A DNA stretch of 64,000 nucleotides from Clostridia bacterium. Lineage in GTDB: Bacteria > Bacillota > Clostridia > Oscillospirales > CAG-272. The stretch is from positions 330,666-394,665 of the forward strand of contig JAFVXH010000019.1 of NCBI GenBank assembly GCA_017501225.1. Reading direction: 5' to 3'. Below are positions 26,933 through 35,459 of the stretch, one piece after another. Made by a program: the position numbers and the translations under genes. The first letter of the stretch is position 1, and each line of letters starts with the position of its first letter. The notes under the pieces are model-generated. The model saw only the letters and a list, made by a program, of their open reading frames with translations. It made no database searches and was not told where the DNA came from.

Positions 26933-26966
26933 AGCAGTCCTCCCATTCTCCAAGAGAGGCGATGTA

Positions 26967-26982
26967 CCTCCCTTTCGGGAGG
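26967..26982 (-). other. GAAA-tetraloop hairpin before the transporter operon
   Basis: On the minus strand CCTCCC-GAAA-GGGAGG forms a perfect 6-bp stem with a GNRA loop between the Asn-rich gene and the transporter start. There is no T-run. The CCTCCC arm is also complementary to the GGGAGGA ribosome-binding site downstream, so it could influence initiation. Confidence 0.5.
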
Positions 26983-26995
26983 AAAATCAAAACCC

Positions 26996-27154
26996 TTAGA
27001 ACTGATTGCGGTTTTGATTTTGTTGGTTGCGACCTTGGTTTTGATTGCTTTGCTCGTTCTTGTTCTGATTCTTGTTCTGATTCTTGTTCTGGTTGTTGTT
27101 CTGGTTGCTGTTCTGGTTGTTGTTCTGGTAGTTGTTTTGATTGTTGTTCTGCAT
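26996..27154 (-). CDS. Asn/Gln-rich 52-residue protein
   Basis: I do not know a function. The product is almost only Asn and Gln with interspersed Lys, Ser and Arg (MQNNNQNNYQNNNQNSNQNN at the start, ending NQNRNQF) and has no hydrophobic segment. An ATG at 27154 with AAAGGAG 10 nt upstream and a TAA at 26996 support translation. The repeat is of the form AAC-CAG with varied third bases, which argues for selection at the protein level. Small N/Q-rich proteins recur in Clostridia genomes, possibly as spore or envelope components; this is inference. A TAGTA-TGCG-TACTA dyad lies upstream at 27194-27207. Confidence 0.65.
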   Translation of the reverse strand: MQNNNQNNYQNNNQNSNQNNNQNKNQNKNQNKNEQSNQNQGRNQQNQNRNQF

Positions 27155-27204
27155 TTTGGCTGAACTCCTTTGTTTTATTTGGAATTGCAACCGTAGTATG
27201 CGTA

Positions 27205-28695
27205 CTATCCGCGGTGTTTATTCATCCCGTTTGAGTGATGATATCCTTCAATTTCCTCTCTGGTATCCTGCAAAAAATACAAAAATTTCCATACCGCGAT
27301 CAGGGACACGGCAATGGTAGCCAGCCAGAGCCACGGGAGCTGGATGCGCAAAAGCGACTCGATAGCGTTTCCAAGCGACGCGACCGAAAACAAGATTCCA
27401 ACTGTCAGGAGTCCACGTCGGTGCGTGCGGTGAAGCTGCTCGGTAGCGCGCCCGGAAAGCGCTTCCTCGCCCTCATAGACAACGCCGCTATGCTCGCAAA
27501 CGGTGCGATAAAGCAAGCGCATCAGCGAGAGGATCAGTGCGATGCTCAGAGCTGCCTCTGCGGATCCTAACAAGCGCACTGCCAAAAACAAATCGTACGC
27601 CTTCTCGTAATACTGCGCGTCCATCGGAACGTAGGAGCGCAAATAGATGCAAGTACAGATAAAATGAGCAAGACTTACCAGTGTCAGAGGGATCGCAAAG
27701 GAATAGCAAAGTCCCTTTCCTCTTGCGAATTTCCCAAGACAGAGGATCCCGAGCACGGTCGAAAGTGCAAAGACCGCATCGGGCAGCACGTCGTAGTGTG
27801 AGATGCGCAAGCCTGCCGTAAAGATCGCTCCGAACAAAAAGCAAAGGAACGCGCGGCGGAACTGCCTGACCGTCAGCATATCGGTCTGCGTCAGGATCTC
27901 GCATCGGTACCGCTCCCGTAAGCGTTCGATCCAAGGCTGATCCTTAATGGCAAGAATAAAGAAACGCAAATAGGAAACCAGCCAGATCACGCCAAAAATC
28001 AGGGATATGGAGGATGTAAGGATCCGAAAGAGCGATACGTAGGGGAACCAATCGAAGAAATTCTGATCGCTTTGCAGATTGGTTGAAAACCATTCCTCAA
28101 ACGGAACCTCCGTCTGCGCCCCTCCCATGGCAGAGGAAAGCGAGGCGCCTCCCGCATTTGACAGCGAGGTCAGAGCCGTCAATTCAGGCAGAAGCGAGGC
28201 AACCGCGGAAACGATCACAAAAGCCGTACAAAGGCGCGACATACGCGCAAAGAACGGTCTATCCTGTTTGCTTCTGAGAATATTCGTCCCCTCCGTACGG
28301 TCCGCCAAGCGCCCGAGTCCCAGGAACAAATGGCGGTATGCGGGGAGCAACAGTAAGAGCTTTGCCAACAGCAACAAAAAGGAAAACAGCAGCGTCGCCG
28401 TGGGAATCTCATAAGGATTGAGGTCTTGCTCCGCCTTTTTGATCAGCGTCTGCATTAACATCTGGGCAAATATCTGTGCCGCGCCCACGCCGCACAGCAC
28501 GCCGAAAAGGTGCCTTGCCTGCGCCAGCTGTTCACTCAGGTCGGAAAGGAAATAAAGTCCGAAGAACAGGAGCAAATATGCGATGACATCCGGCAAGACA
28601 TCCTGAAAGTTTGTAATCGGATCAAACAAAAAGATACCGGACAGCGCTAACAGCATCATGCCAAATCCAAGGTCCCGTTTCTGTTTCACTTGCAT
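27205..28695 (-). CDS. Unrecognised polytopic membrane protein
   Basis: The 496-residue protein has about ten to eleven TM helices with two soluble loops, around residues 165-205 (Ser/Gly/Ala-rich, with EEWFSTN) and a basic loop near residue 250 (WIERLRERYRCEILTQ). The C-terminus is short and polar. No transporter or enzyme signature is visible. The gene starts 20 nt after the membrane gene at 28716 with a good GGGAGG site, so the two belong together. Both follow secA closely, but neither resembles SecG, SecDF or YidC. Confidence 0.7.
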   Translation of the reverse strand: MQVKQKRDLGFGMMLLALSGIFLFDPITNFQDVLPDVIAYLLLFFGLYFLSDLSEQLAQARHLFGVLCGVGAAQIFAQMLMQTLIKKAEQDLNPYEIPTATLLFSFLLLLAKLLLLLPAYRHLFLGLGRLADRTEGTNILRSKQDRPFFARMSRLCTAFVIVSAVASLLPELTALTSLSNAGGASLSSAMGGAQTEVPFEEWFSTNLQSDQNFFDWFPYVSLFRILTSSISLIFGVIWLVSYLRFFILAIKDQPWIERLRERYRCEILTQTDMLTVRQFRRAFLCFLFGAIFTAGLRISHYDVLPDAVFALSTVLGILCLGKFARGKGLCYSFAIPLTLVSLAHFICTCIYLRSYVPMDAQYYEKAYDLFLAVRLLGSAEAALSIALILSLMRLLYRTVCEHSGVVYEGEEALSGRATEQLHRTHRRGLLTVGILFSVASLGNAIESLLRIQLPWLWLATIAVSLIAVWKFLYFLQDTREEIEGYHHSNGMNKHRG

Positions 28696-28715
28696 ATTTC
28701 CTCCCTTCCGCGAAT

Positions 28716-29444
28716 TTATCGCTTTTTCTTTTTGCGGTGATTCTTTTCTTTTTTCGCGCGGAGCTTGTCCTCCATCTCGCGCGTCAGTCGCTGAACGGAT
28801 CTTTGACGGTTGTCCTCGTACGCGTCACCGATCTTGTTGAGAAGCTCCCAGCGGTAGCGCTTTGGAGGCTGCTCCTCATCCCCCGCTTTGCAGATATTCT
28901 TGGTGCAGCTCAAAAGCAGCAACAAATTTGCCACGATCCAAACGATTTGCAAGAGCATGATAGGAAGTGACAGATATTTCCGTACCAGCTCGAAATTCGG
29001 AAGCGGCAGATTGCCGATCAGATACAGCACGCTACCGACGCCGATGAACATGATGTTGCGCAGAGCGGCATTCCCCGTTGAGGGGAGCTCCACCTGTTTT
29101 GCAATTCTGTAAACTCCAATCAGCATGGACACGTTGAACGCAAGCAGGAGCGCAAACTCAATCCACGTCATGACCGTATCCGTCACGGGCGTGAAAAACG
29201 GCACGGAAGCGGCACACAATGCCGCTATATCCTTGACGGTCTGATAGAGCGCGCCAACCAACAGTGGGATCAGCAGCCACTTGGACACCGCAAAGCTTTT
29301 TTCAAAGCGCGTCAGCTGCCAAAGCCCTGCAAGCATCAAGGAATATCCGAGCAGCAAGGCAAATCCGGTCACCCCCAGCCCTTCTGCCGTCAGGCGCAGG
29401 ACAAAGGTCACCAAATATCCCAAAAACAGATATCCAAAGCCCAA
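28716..29444 (-). CDS. Unrecognised membrane protein with basic C-terminal tail
   Basis: The product has about six TM helices in its first 185 residues and then a soluble tail of about 55 residues. The tail is strongly charged, predicted helical, and ends in KEKNHRKKKKR. The tail may be a cytoplasmic RNA- or ribosome-binding element, as in YidC-type tails, but no YidC fold is evident. I place the start at a TTG (29444) because AAGGAG is 8 nt upstream; a GTG at 29453 directly touches that site. It begins within 12 nt of the secA stop. Confidence 0.62.
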   Translation of the reverse strand: MGFGYLFLGYLVTFVLRLTAEGLGVTGFALLLGYSLMLAGLWQLTRFEKSFAVSKWLLIPLLVGALYQTVKDIAALCAASVPFFTPVTDTVMTWIEFALLLAFNVSMLIGVYRIAKQVELPSTGNAALRNIMFIGVGSVLYLIGNLPLPNFELVRKYLSLPIMLLQIVWIVANLLLLLSCTKNICKAGDEEQPPKRYRWELLNKIGDAYEDNRQRSVQRLTREMEDKLRAKKEKNHRKKKKR

Positions 29445-29456
29445 AGCATTCACTCC

Positions 29457-32216
29457 TTATTCATTGTTTCTCATGCAGCAATTCTTATATTTTTTGCCGC
29501 TTCCGCAGGGGCAAGCGTCATTTCTGCCAATCGGCTTGGAGTCGTTTACCACGGTGCTCGATGCGCGGCTCGTAACCTTTTTTGCAGGCTTGGATGCGCC
29601 CTCAAAGCCGGCGGTCAGGGGATTTGCGACCTGCACACGGCGGATAGGCTGTTCTCTGGGAACAACGGACAGGATCGTACGCACAGTGTTCTGTCTGATA
29701 TCGTCGATCATCATATCGAACAGATCTGCGCCCTGAATGCGGTACTCGTTGACGGGATCTCTCTGCGCGTATGCCTGAAGGCCTACGTTGCCCTTAAGAT
29801 CCTCCATCGCATCGATCTGCTCCATCCACGCCGTATCGACGTTGCGCAAAAGGACTGCGCGCTCGATCTCGCGGAAGGTTTCCTCACCAAAGAGCGCCTC
29901 CTTTTCACGGTAGCGCTCCAATACACGCTCCTGCAAAAGCTCGGTGATGCTCTCGCGCCCAAGGTGCTTCCGCTCGCTTTCGTCAAAGCGGAAATCCCCA
30001 TCCGTGGTCAGAAGTCCCAGATAGTGTGCGCGAAGCTCGTCAAGCTCCCAATCGGCAGAGCTCTCTGCCTTGGTATAGCTGTAGACGGTATCCTCGACGG
30101 TGCTTGTCAGCATTCTCTGCACGGTTTCGGAGATGTCCTCGCCGTTCAGTACGTCCTGACGCTGCTTATAAACAACACCTCTTTGCTGATTCATGACGTC
30201 GTCATAGGACAGCACGTATTTACGGCGCTTGAAGTTCGCGTCCTCGATCCGCTTCTGCGCGTTCTCAATAGCACCCGAAAGGATCTTTGCATCAATGGGC
30301 GTATCGTCCGGGAGCTTGAGCGCCCCTACGATGCCCTGCAGTCGGTCGGTTCCGAACAGACGCATCAGATCGTCCTCCATCGAAAGGAAGAACATGGATT
30401 CACCGGGGTCGCCCTGGCGTCCGGAGCGACCTCTGAGCTGGTTGTCGATGCGTCGGCTTTCATGACGCTCGGTGCCAAGGATAAACAGACCGCCCATCTC
30501 CTTGACCTTCTCTGCCTCAGGAGCGATCTCTTGCTTGTATTTTTCAACGAGCTCGGAGAACAGTCGTCTTGCCTCCAAGATCTCCTCATCCTCGGTTTCC
30601 GCAAAGCCCGTGCATCTGGAGATCGCTTCCTCGGAAAAGCCCTTGCTTCTCATCTCGGATTTTGCCATGAATTCAGGGTTTCCGCCCAGCAAAATATCGG
30701 TACCGCGTCCTGCCATGTTGGTGGAAATGGTGACAGCGCCGAATTTACCTGCCTGCGCGACGATCTCGGCTTCCTTTTCGTGGTATTTTGCATTCAGCAC
30801 GGTGTGCGGAATGCCCGCGCGCTTCAGCCTTGCCGAGAGAAGCTCGGATTTGTCAATGGAAACCGTACCGACCAGCACCGGCTGTCCCTTTGCATGGCAC
30901 TCCTTGACCTTTTCCACGATCGCGTTGTACTTGCCCTCCAGATTGCGGTAGACCGCATCCGAATGATCCTTGCGGATCATGGGCTTGTTGGTCGGGATCT
31001 CCACCACGTCAAGCTGATAGATCTCACGGAATTCGTTTTCCTCGGTAAGCGCCGTACCCGTCATACCCGACAGCTTGCGGTACATACGGAAATAGTTCTG
31101 GAAGGTAATGGTGGCAAGCGTCTTGTTTTCCTTTTGCACCTGCACGCCTTCCTTGGCCTCAATTGCCTGATGCAAGCCGTCGGAATAACGTCTTCCGGGC
31201 ATCAGACGTCCCGTAAAGCTGTCGACGATCATGACACCGTTTTCGTTGACGACGTAATCCACGTCGCGCTGCATGCAGCCGTGCGCGCGGATTGCCTGAT
31301 TGACGTGATGCGCGATCTGTGCGTTCTCTAGATCGGTAAAGTTATCAAGCCCAAAGAACGCCTCCGCCTTCTTCGCGCCCTTCGGCGTCAGAACGGCGTT
31401 GTTCGCCTTCTCGTCCACGATATAATCGGCGTCAATATCGTCATGGCTTTCCTTGTTGTCAAGCTCCTTGATGACGTATTTGCGCATGGTGCGAACCAAC
31501 CGCTCCGCTCTTTCGTACAGATCGGTCGCGCTTTCCCCCGCACCCGAAATGATCAGCGGCGTGCGTGCCTCGTCGATCAGGATCGAGTCCACCTCGTCGA
31601 CAATGGCGAAGGCGTGTCCGCGCTGTGCCATCTGCTCCTTGTAGATCACCATATTGTCACGCAGATAATCGAAGCCGAACTCGTTGTTCGTTCCGTAGGT
31701 GATATCCGCAAGATATGCCGCCTTCTTCTCTGACGGCGTCTGACCGTGTACGACAAGTCCCGTCGAAAGGCCCATGAATTCGTAAACGCGTCCCATTTCC
31801 TCGGCACCGACACGAGCCAGATACTCGTTGACGGTGACGATGTGAACGCCATTGCCTGCCAGCGCATTCAGATATGCGGGAAGGGTCGCCACGAGCGTTT
31901 TACCCTCACCCGTTTTCATCTCGGCGATTCTTCCCTGGTGCAGCACGATTCCGCCCAGCAGCTGTACGCGGAAGGGACGCTTTCCAAGGACGCGCGTCGC
32001 CGCCTCGCGCACTGCCGCGAAAGCATCGGGCAAAATATCGTCCAGACTCTCCCCTGCCGCAAGGCGTGCCTTCAGTGCTTCGGTCACTGCCTTGAGCTCT
32101 GCGTTGCTCATGGCAGCATAGACGTCTGCCAGTGCCTCGATCTCATTGACAGTGCCATTCAGTTTTTTGATCTGTCTTTGGCTATAGGTTCCGAAAATTT
32201 TTGTGTAAAGCGACAT
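29457..32216 (-). CDS. secA: Preprotein translocase ATPase SecA
   Basis: SecA drives post-translational export through SecYEG. The 919-residue product shows the N-terminal amphipathic helix, nucleotide-binding domain 1 (MKTGEGKTLVATLPAYLNAL, Walker B VDEVDSILIDEARTPLIISG), preprotein cross-linking domain, NBD2 (GRGTDILLGGNPEF and QLRGRSGRQGDPG) and a C-terminal zinc motif (CPCGSGKKYKNCC) used for SecB and ribosome contacts. Length is normal. The C-terminal linker is short. Confidence 0.97.
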   Translation of the reverse strand: MSLYTKIFGTYSQRQIKKLNGTVNEIEALADVYAAMSNAELKAVTEALKARLAAGESLDDILPDAFAAVREAATRVLGKRPFRVQLLGGIVLHQGRIAEMKTGEGKTLVATLPAYLNALAGNGVHIVTVNEYLARVGAEEMGRVYEFMGLSTGLVVHGQTPSEKKAAYLADITYGTNNEFGFDYLRDNMVIYKEQMAQRGHAFAIVDEVDSILIDEARTPLIISGAGESATDLYERAERLVRTMRKYVIKELDNKESHDDIDADYIVDEKANNAVLTPKGAKKAEAFFGLDNFTDLENAQIAHHVNQAIRAHGCMQRDVDYVVNENGVMIVDSFTGRLMPGRRYSDGLHQAIEAKEGVQVQKENKTLATITFQNYFRMYRKLSGMTGTALTEENEFREIYQLDVVEIPTNKPMIRKDHSDAVYRNLEGKYNAIVEKVKECHAKGQPVLVGTVSIDKSELLSARLKRAGIPHTVLNAKYHEKEAEIVAQAGKFGAVTISTNMAGRGTDILLGGNPEFMAKSEMRSKGFSEEAISRCTGFAETEDEEILEARRLFSELVEKYKQEIAPEAEKVKEMGGLFILGTERHESRRIDNQLRGRSGRQGDPGESMFFLSMEDDLMRLFGTDRLQGIVGALKLPDDTPIDAKILSGAIENAQKRIEDANFKRRKYVLSYDDVMNQQRGVVYKQRQDVLNGEDISETVQRMLTSTVEDTVYSYTKAESSADWELDELRAHYLGLLTTDGDFRFDESERKHLGRESITELLQERVLERYREKEALFGEETFREIERAVLLRNVDTAWMEQIDAMEDLKGNVGLQAYAQRDPVNEYRIQGADLFDMMIDDIRQNTVRTILSVVPREQPIRRVQVANPLTAGFEGASKPAKKVTSRASSTVVNDSKPIGRNDACPCGSGKKYKNCCMRNNE

Positions 32217-32278
32217 AGTAATCCTTTCCTTTTGCGTAACGTGTACGAAAAGCCCGCATTTTTCTGTTCAATACCTCT

Positions 32279-32284
32279 ATTATA
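32279..32284 (-). promoter_or_regulatory. Possible -10 box of secA
   Basis: TATAAT lies on the minus strand 63 nt before the secA start, in an AT-rich divergent region. The matching -35 is poor (TATATT at 17 nt), so this is tentative. Confidence 0.4.
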
Positions 32285-32348
32285 CTATATCAAAAGTTAA
32301 AAATATAATATATTTTGTAAATTTTATGCATCAGGGTGCTTTTTTTGC

Positions 32349-32377
32349 TTGCGTTTCGCAAAAAAATATGGTATGAT
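32349..32377 (+). promoter_or_regulatory. Promoter of trmL-mnmA
   Basis: TTGCGT (32349-32354), 17 nt and TATGAT (32372-32377), preceded by TGG as an extended -10, lie 31 nt before the trmL start. Confidence 0.72.
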
Positions 32378-32407
32378 GAAAGCAATCACGAAACAAGGGA
32401 GCGCATC

Positions 32408-32911
32408 ATGTCACGCATCAACATCGTACTGCACGAGCCGGAGATCCCGCAGAATACGGGAAATATCGCACGTACCTGCGCCGCAACGGGAGCTTCTCTT
32501 CACCTCATTCGCCCCTTGGGCTTTGAGATCGACGATAAAAAGCTCAAGCGCGCGGGATTGGATTACTGGCACCAGCTTGACATCACCTATTACGACGGGC
32601 TTGCGGATTTTTATGAAAAGAATCCGGACGCCAAGATCTACTATTTTTCCACCAAGGCACGCAATCTTTATTCCGAGGTCAAGTATCCCGAAAAGGTCTA
32701 TATCATGTTCGGCAAGGAAACCAAAGGGCTTCCCGAGGAGCTGCTTTTGCAAAATCCCGATACCTGCGTGCGTCTTCCAATGAGAGAAGGACTTCGGTCG
32801 CTCAATCTTTCCAACACGGTAGCGGTAGCGGTCTATGAAATCCTGCGACAGAGAGATTTTGCAGATCTGCAAACCAAGGGAGAGCTGACCAAATTTTCCT
32901 GGGATGCGTAA
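32408..32911 (+). CDS. trmL: tRNA (cytidine(34)-2'-O)-methyltransferase TrmL
   Basis: TrmL is the minimal SPOUT enzyme that 2'-O-methylates the wobble base of tRNA-Leu isoacceptors. The 168-residue product starts INIVLHEPEIPQNTGNIART and shows motif II MFGKETKGLPEELL and motif III RSLNLSNTVAVAVYE that form the trefoil-knot SAM site. ATG at 32408 has AAGGGAG 6 nt upstream; the 24 codons before it are not conserved. It precedes mnmA by 60 nt. Confidence 0.93.
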   Translation: MSRINIVLHEPEIPQNTGNIARTCAATGASLHLIRPLGFEIDDKKLKRAGLDYWHQLDITYYDGLADFYEKNPDAKIYYFSTKARNLYSEVKYPEKVYIMFGKETKGLPEELLLQNPDTCVRLPMREGLRSLNLSNTVAVAVYEILRQRDFADLQTKGELTKFSWDA

Positions 32912-32971
32912 CGTTTGGCGGCATATCACCGTCAAAGCATTTTTATTTTGTTTGTTAAGGAGGAGCATCGC

Positions 32972-34039
32972 ATGAACGAGCAGGTTTTGGTCGCCATGAG
33001 CGGCGGCGTAGACAGCAGTGTCACAGCACTTCTCTTGCAAAAAGCAGGATATTCCTGCCACGGAGTGATGATGGAGCTCTTTGATAGGAGCTGTGCATCC
33101 TTGTTTGCGCAAGATCGGATCCCGCAGACCGCCACCGACGACGCCCGTCGCGTAGCGGAGCGTCTGGGCATTCCCTTCTCCTCCTTCCCCCTTTGTCGGG
33201 AATTTCGCGAGCACGTCATGCAGTATTTTGTGGACACGTATCTCGCGGGCGGAACACCGAATCCTTGCGTGCAATGCAACCGCACCATGAAATTCGGGAG
33301 GCTCCTGGAGATCGCATGTGAGCTGGATTGTCAAAAAATCGCAACGGGACATTACGCCCGCGTGGTGCAGGACGCAAACGGACGTTTCCTTTTGCGCACC
33401 GCAAAGGACGCATCCAAGGATCAGTCCTACGTGCTCTGGTGCCTGACGCAGGAGCAGCTCTCCTCCACACTTTTCCCTTTGGGAGATCTGACAAAAGCCG
33501 AGGTGCGGCAGATCGCCCAGGAATACGGCTTCTGCAACGCCGAGCGACGGGACAGTCAGGACATCTGCTTTGTTCCAGACGGAGATTACGCCGCGTTTAT
33601 CGCACGCTTTACCGGTAAGGAATATCCAAAGGGTAAATTCGTGGATGCCAACGGGAACGTCCTTGGCGAGCACAACGGCATGATCCACTACACAATCGGA
33701 CAGCGAAAAGGACTTGGGATCGCCTTTGGCGCGCCTACCTACGTTTGTGCTAAGGATGCTCCCTCCAACACGGTCACGCTTGGCGGAAACGACGCGCTGT
33801 TTTCCAAGGAGCTGACGGCACGCTCTATCAATCTGATTGCGACGCCTGCCTTGAACGCGCCCATACGGGCAGAGGTCAAGATCCGATACAAGGCGACACC
33901 TGCCAAGGCTATCGTAGAGCAGACCGACATAGATTGCGTCCGCGTACTGTTTGACGAGCCCCAGCGCGCCATCTCCAAGGGACAGTCGGTCGTCTTTTAT
34001 GACGGAGACACCGTGATCGGCGGCGGGATCATCGATTAA
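32972..34039 (+). CDS. mnmA: tRNA-specific 2-thiouridylase MnmA
   Basis: MnmA makes 2-thiouridine at the wobble position of tRNA for Lys, Glu and Gln. The 355-residue product has the PP-loop SGGVDSS (10-16), the catalytic Cys in TPNPCVQCN (C99, with C102) and the second catalytic Cys in QDICFV (about 195), followed by the C-terminal beta-barrel domains. ATG at 32972 follows AAGGAGG; an upstream in-frame start is rejected. A terminator follows at 34051. Confidence 0.95.
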   Translation: MNEQVLVAMSGGVDSSVTALLLQKAGYSCHGVMMELFDRSCASLFAQDRIPQTATDDARRVAERLGIPFSSFPLCREFREHVMQYFVDTYLAGGTPNPCVQCNRTMKFGRLLEIACELDCQKIATGHYARVVQDANGRFLLRTAKDASKDQSYVLWCLTQEQLSSTLFPLGDLTKAEVRQIAQEYGFCNAERRDSQDICFVPDGDYAAFIARFTGKEYPKGKFVDANGNVLGEHNGMIHYTIGQRKGLGIAFGAPTYVCAKDAPSNTVTLGGNDALFSKELTARSINLIATPALNAPIRAEVKIRYKATPAKAIVEQTDIDCVRVLFDEPQRAISKGQSVVFYDGDTVIGGGIID

Positions 34040-34050
34040 AATCCAATAAA

Positions 34051-34080
34051 AAAAAGAGTCAACCGAGTTGACTCTTTTTT
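34051..34080. terminator. Bidirectional intrinsic terminator overlapping a gene end
   Basis: AAAAAGAGTCAAC-CGA-GTTGACTCTTTTT forms a 13-bp stem with T-runs on both strands. The last codons of the convergent response-regulator gene lie inside the hairpin. Confidence 0.93.
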
Positions 34081-34712
34081 GTTTGCAGGAGATATCCTTT
34101 GCCGCGTACCGTCAGAATCATGCGCACGCCGAAGGTATCCTCTATTTTTTTACGAAGATGGCAGATGTAGACCTCCGTTTTATTTGCGGTCGATTCTCCG
34201 ATCCGTTCGGCAATCTCCTGCCGCGCTACCGGCTGATCCGAGCACGCAAGCAGGCACTCCATCACAGCACGCTCCTTTGGACTCAGCGCAACTGCTTTTG
34301 TGCCCAAAACAAGGGAATTTCCTTGCAGTTTTGGGGATATTTTGCCATTTCGCGGCACTGCAAGCTCCTCGCTGAGCAAGGGATTCTCCCCTTCCCGAAC
34401 GGGATATCCGGCACAAGAAAGCACCTCGCGTCGCAACGCCTGCATCGAAAACGGACGGTGCAGAATCATGGTACAACGGCGGCGCATTTCATCCGCACGC
34501 AGAGCGCTCTCTCTGGTAAAGCCGATCACGTTCTGATATTGACCCGTAAAATCGGTGCTCACGCTGTCCAGATCCAGAAGCATAACGGGTGCCTCTGTCG
34601 GCATACTTGTGCCGTTGGACACAAAAACGCGCAAGCCACAAAGCATGAGCTCCAGCTCCAGCATTCTGGCAAACACGCAGTCTGAGGAGAGGATCACAAC
34701 GTGATGTGTCAT
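34059..34712 (-). CDS. Orphan OmpR-type regulator with degenerate receiver domain
   Basis: The 217-residue product has an N-terminal receiver-like domain (about 1-105) and a C-terminal winged helix of the OmpR/PhoB type (about 135-212, SPKERAVMECLLA, VYICHLRKKIED, TVRGKGYLL). In the receiver, D47 (VMLLDLDS) aligns with the phospho-acceptor. The acidic pair is reduced to one (SSDC, D11), and the conserved Lys before Pro is Arg (R86 in LHRPF). Phosphorylation is therefore doubtful. No histidine kinase is near. Its ATG follows the stop of the anti-sigma gene without a gap (TAAATG), so it is the third gene of the sigma operon. Confidence 0.8.
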   Translation of the reverse strand: MTHHVVILSSDCVFARMLELELMLCGLRVFVSNGTSMPTEAPVMLLDLDSVSTDFTGQYQNVIGFTRESALRADEMRRRCTMILHRPFSMQALRREVLSCAGYPVREGENPLLSEELAVPRNGKISPKLQGNSLVLGTKAVALSPKERAVMECLLACSDQPVARQEIAERIGESTANKTEVYICHLRKKIEDTFGVRMILTVRGKGYLLQTKKSQLG

Positions 34713-35408
34713 TTACGTGCCTTCCTTCGTGAGTACCATATAACCGTCTTCAACGGTAACGATATAAGAAAAGCTGTTAAAACGAATCGCAATCAGATTG
34801 CCCGTCTGATCAAGGACCGCAGTCCCCACGTAATGAAGATCACCCGTATAAAGCTCTACCGCCCCACTCTCATGTAAGCGAAGACACCAAGCATCCTCAT
34901 CCTGGGCGTCCGTTGCCCAATTTCCCTCTCCAAAGGAGGAGAACGTCATGCTGTTCGGCATCAGCAGGGATGCAAGCCCCCAATTCGACTGCTCGGATTT
35001 ATCGTAAAGCATTCCGCTGTGCGCGGGCATTCCGGACTTTTGCGCATTTTGCGCGTTTTGCAGCTGCTGGTAATAGTGAACACCGGCACCTACCGAAACG
35101 CAGACTGCAAGACACGCGGCAATAAAGCCACTCACACGTACAGAGGGCATGCGCAGGATCGCCGCGAAGGTCTTCTTTTCCTTCGGCTTCGGCAGAGCGA
35201 TCGCGTGCAAGCGCGCGTGAAGGTCATCGGAAATTGCAGGGGTAGCCTTACGCAAAAGCTGCGCGTTGCAGTCCAGAGAAGCAAGCAGATTGCTACACTT
35301 CCGGCACACGAGAAGATGCTCCTTGACAAGTGTTTCCTCTTCCTTGGTGCATTCACCGTCCAAAAGCGCGTTGATCATTTCATAAACGTCCTGACAAATC
35401 AAGCTCAT
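34713..35408 (-). CDS. Zinc-finger (ZAS) transmembrane anti-sigma factor
   Basis: The 231-residue protein has an N-terminal anti-sigma zinc-binding motif H31-x3-C35-x2-C38 (EHLLVCRKC), the mark of ZAS-type anti-ECF factors. One TM helix (about 93-113) and a C-terminal outer domain of about 115 residues without a known fold follow. It lies directly behind the sigma gene (51 nt), the standard arrangement for a cognate pair: it should hold the sigma factor at the membrane until an envelope signal releases it. The signal is unknown. Confidence 0.85.
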   Translation of the reverse strand: MSLICQDVYEMINALLDGECTKEEETLVKEHLLVCRKCSNLLASLDCNAQLLRKATPAISDDLHARLHAIALPKPKEKKTFAAILRMPSVRVSGFIAACLAVCVSVGAGVHYYQQLQNAQNAQKSGMPAHSGMLYDKSEQSNWGLASLLMPNSMTFSSFGEGNWATDAQDEDAWCLRLHESGAVELYTGDLHYVGTAVLDQTGNLIAIRFNSFSYIVTVEDGYMVLTKEGT

Positions 35409-35459
35409 CGCTTCTCTTCCCCCTTTCCAAAAAAAGTTCTCTATTCATTATGACGATAT

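Noticed and set aside
27020..27150. Tandem repeat resembling a CRISPR or microsatellite array
   Set aside because: The units are short, uneven and stay in frame within a start-to-stop ORF with a ribosome-binding site; there are no spacers.
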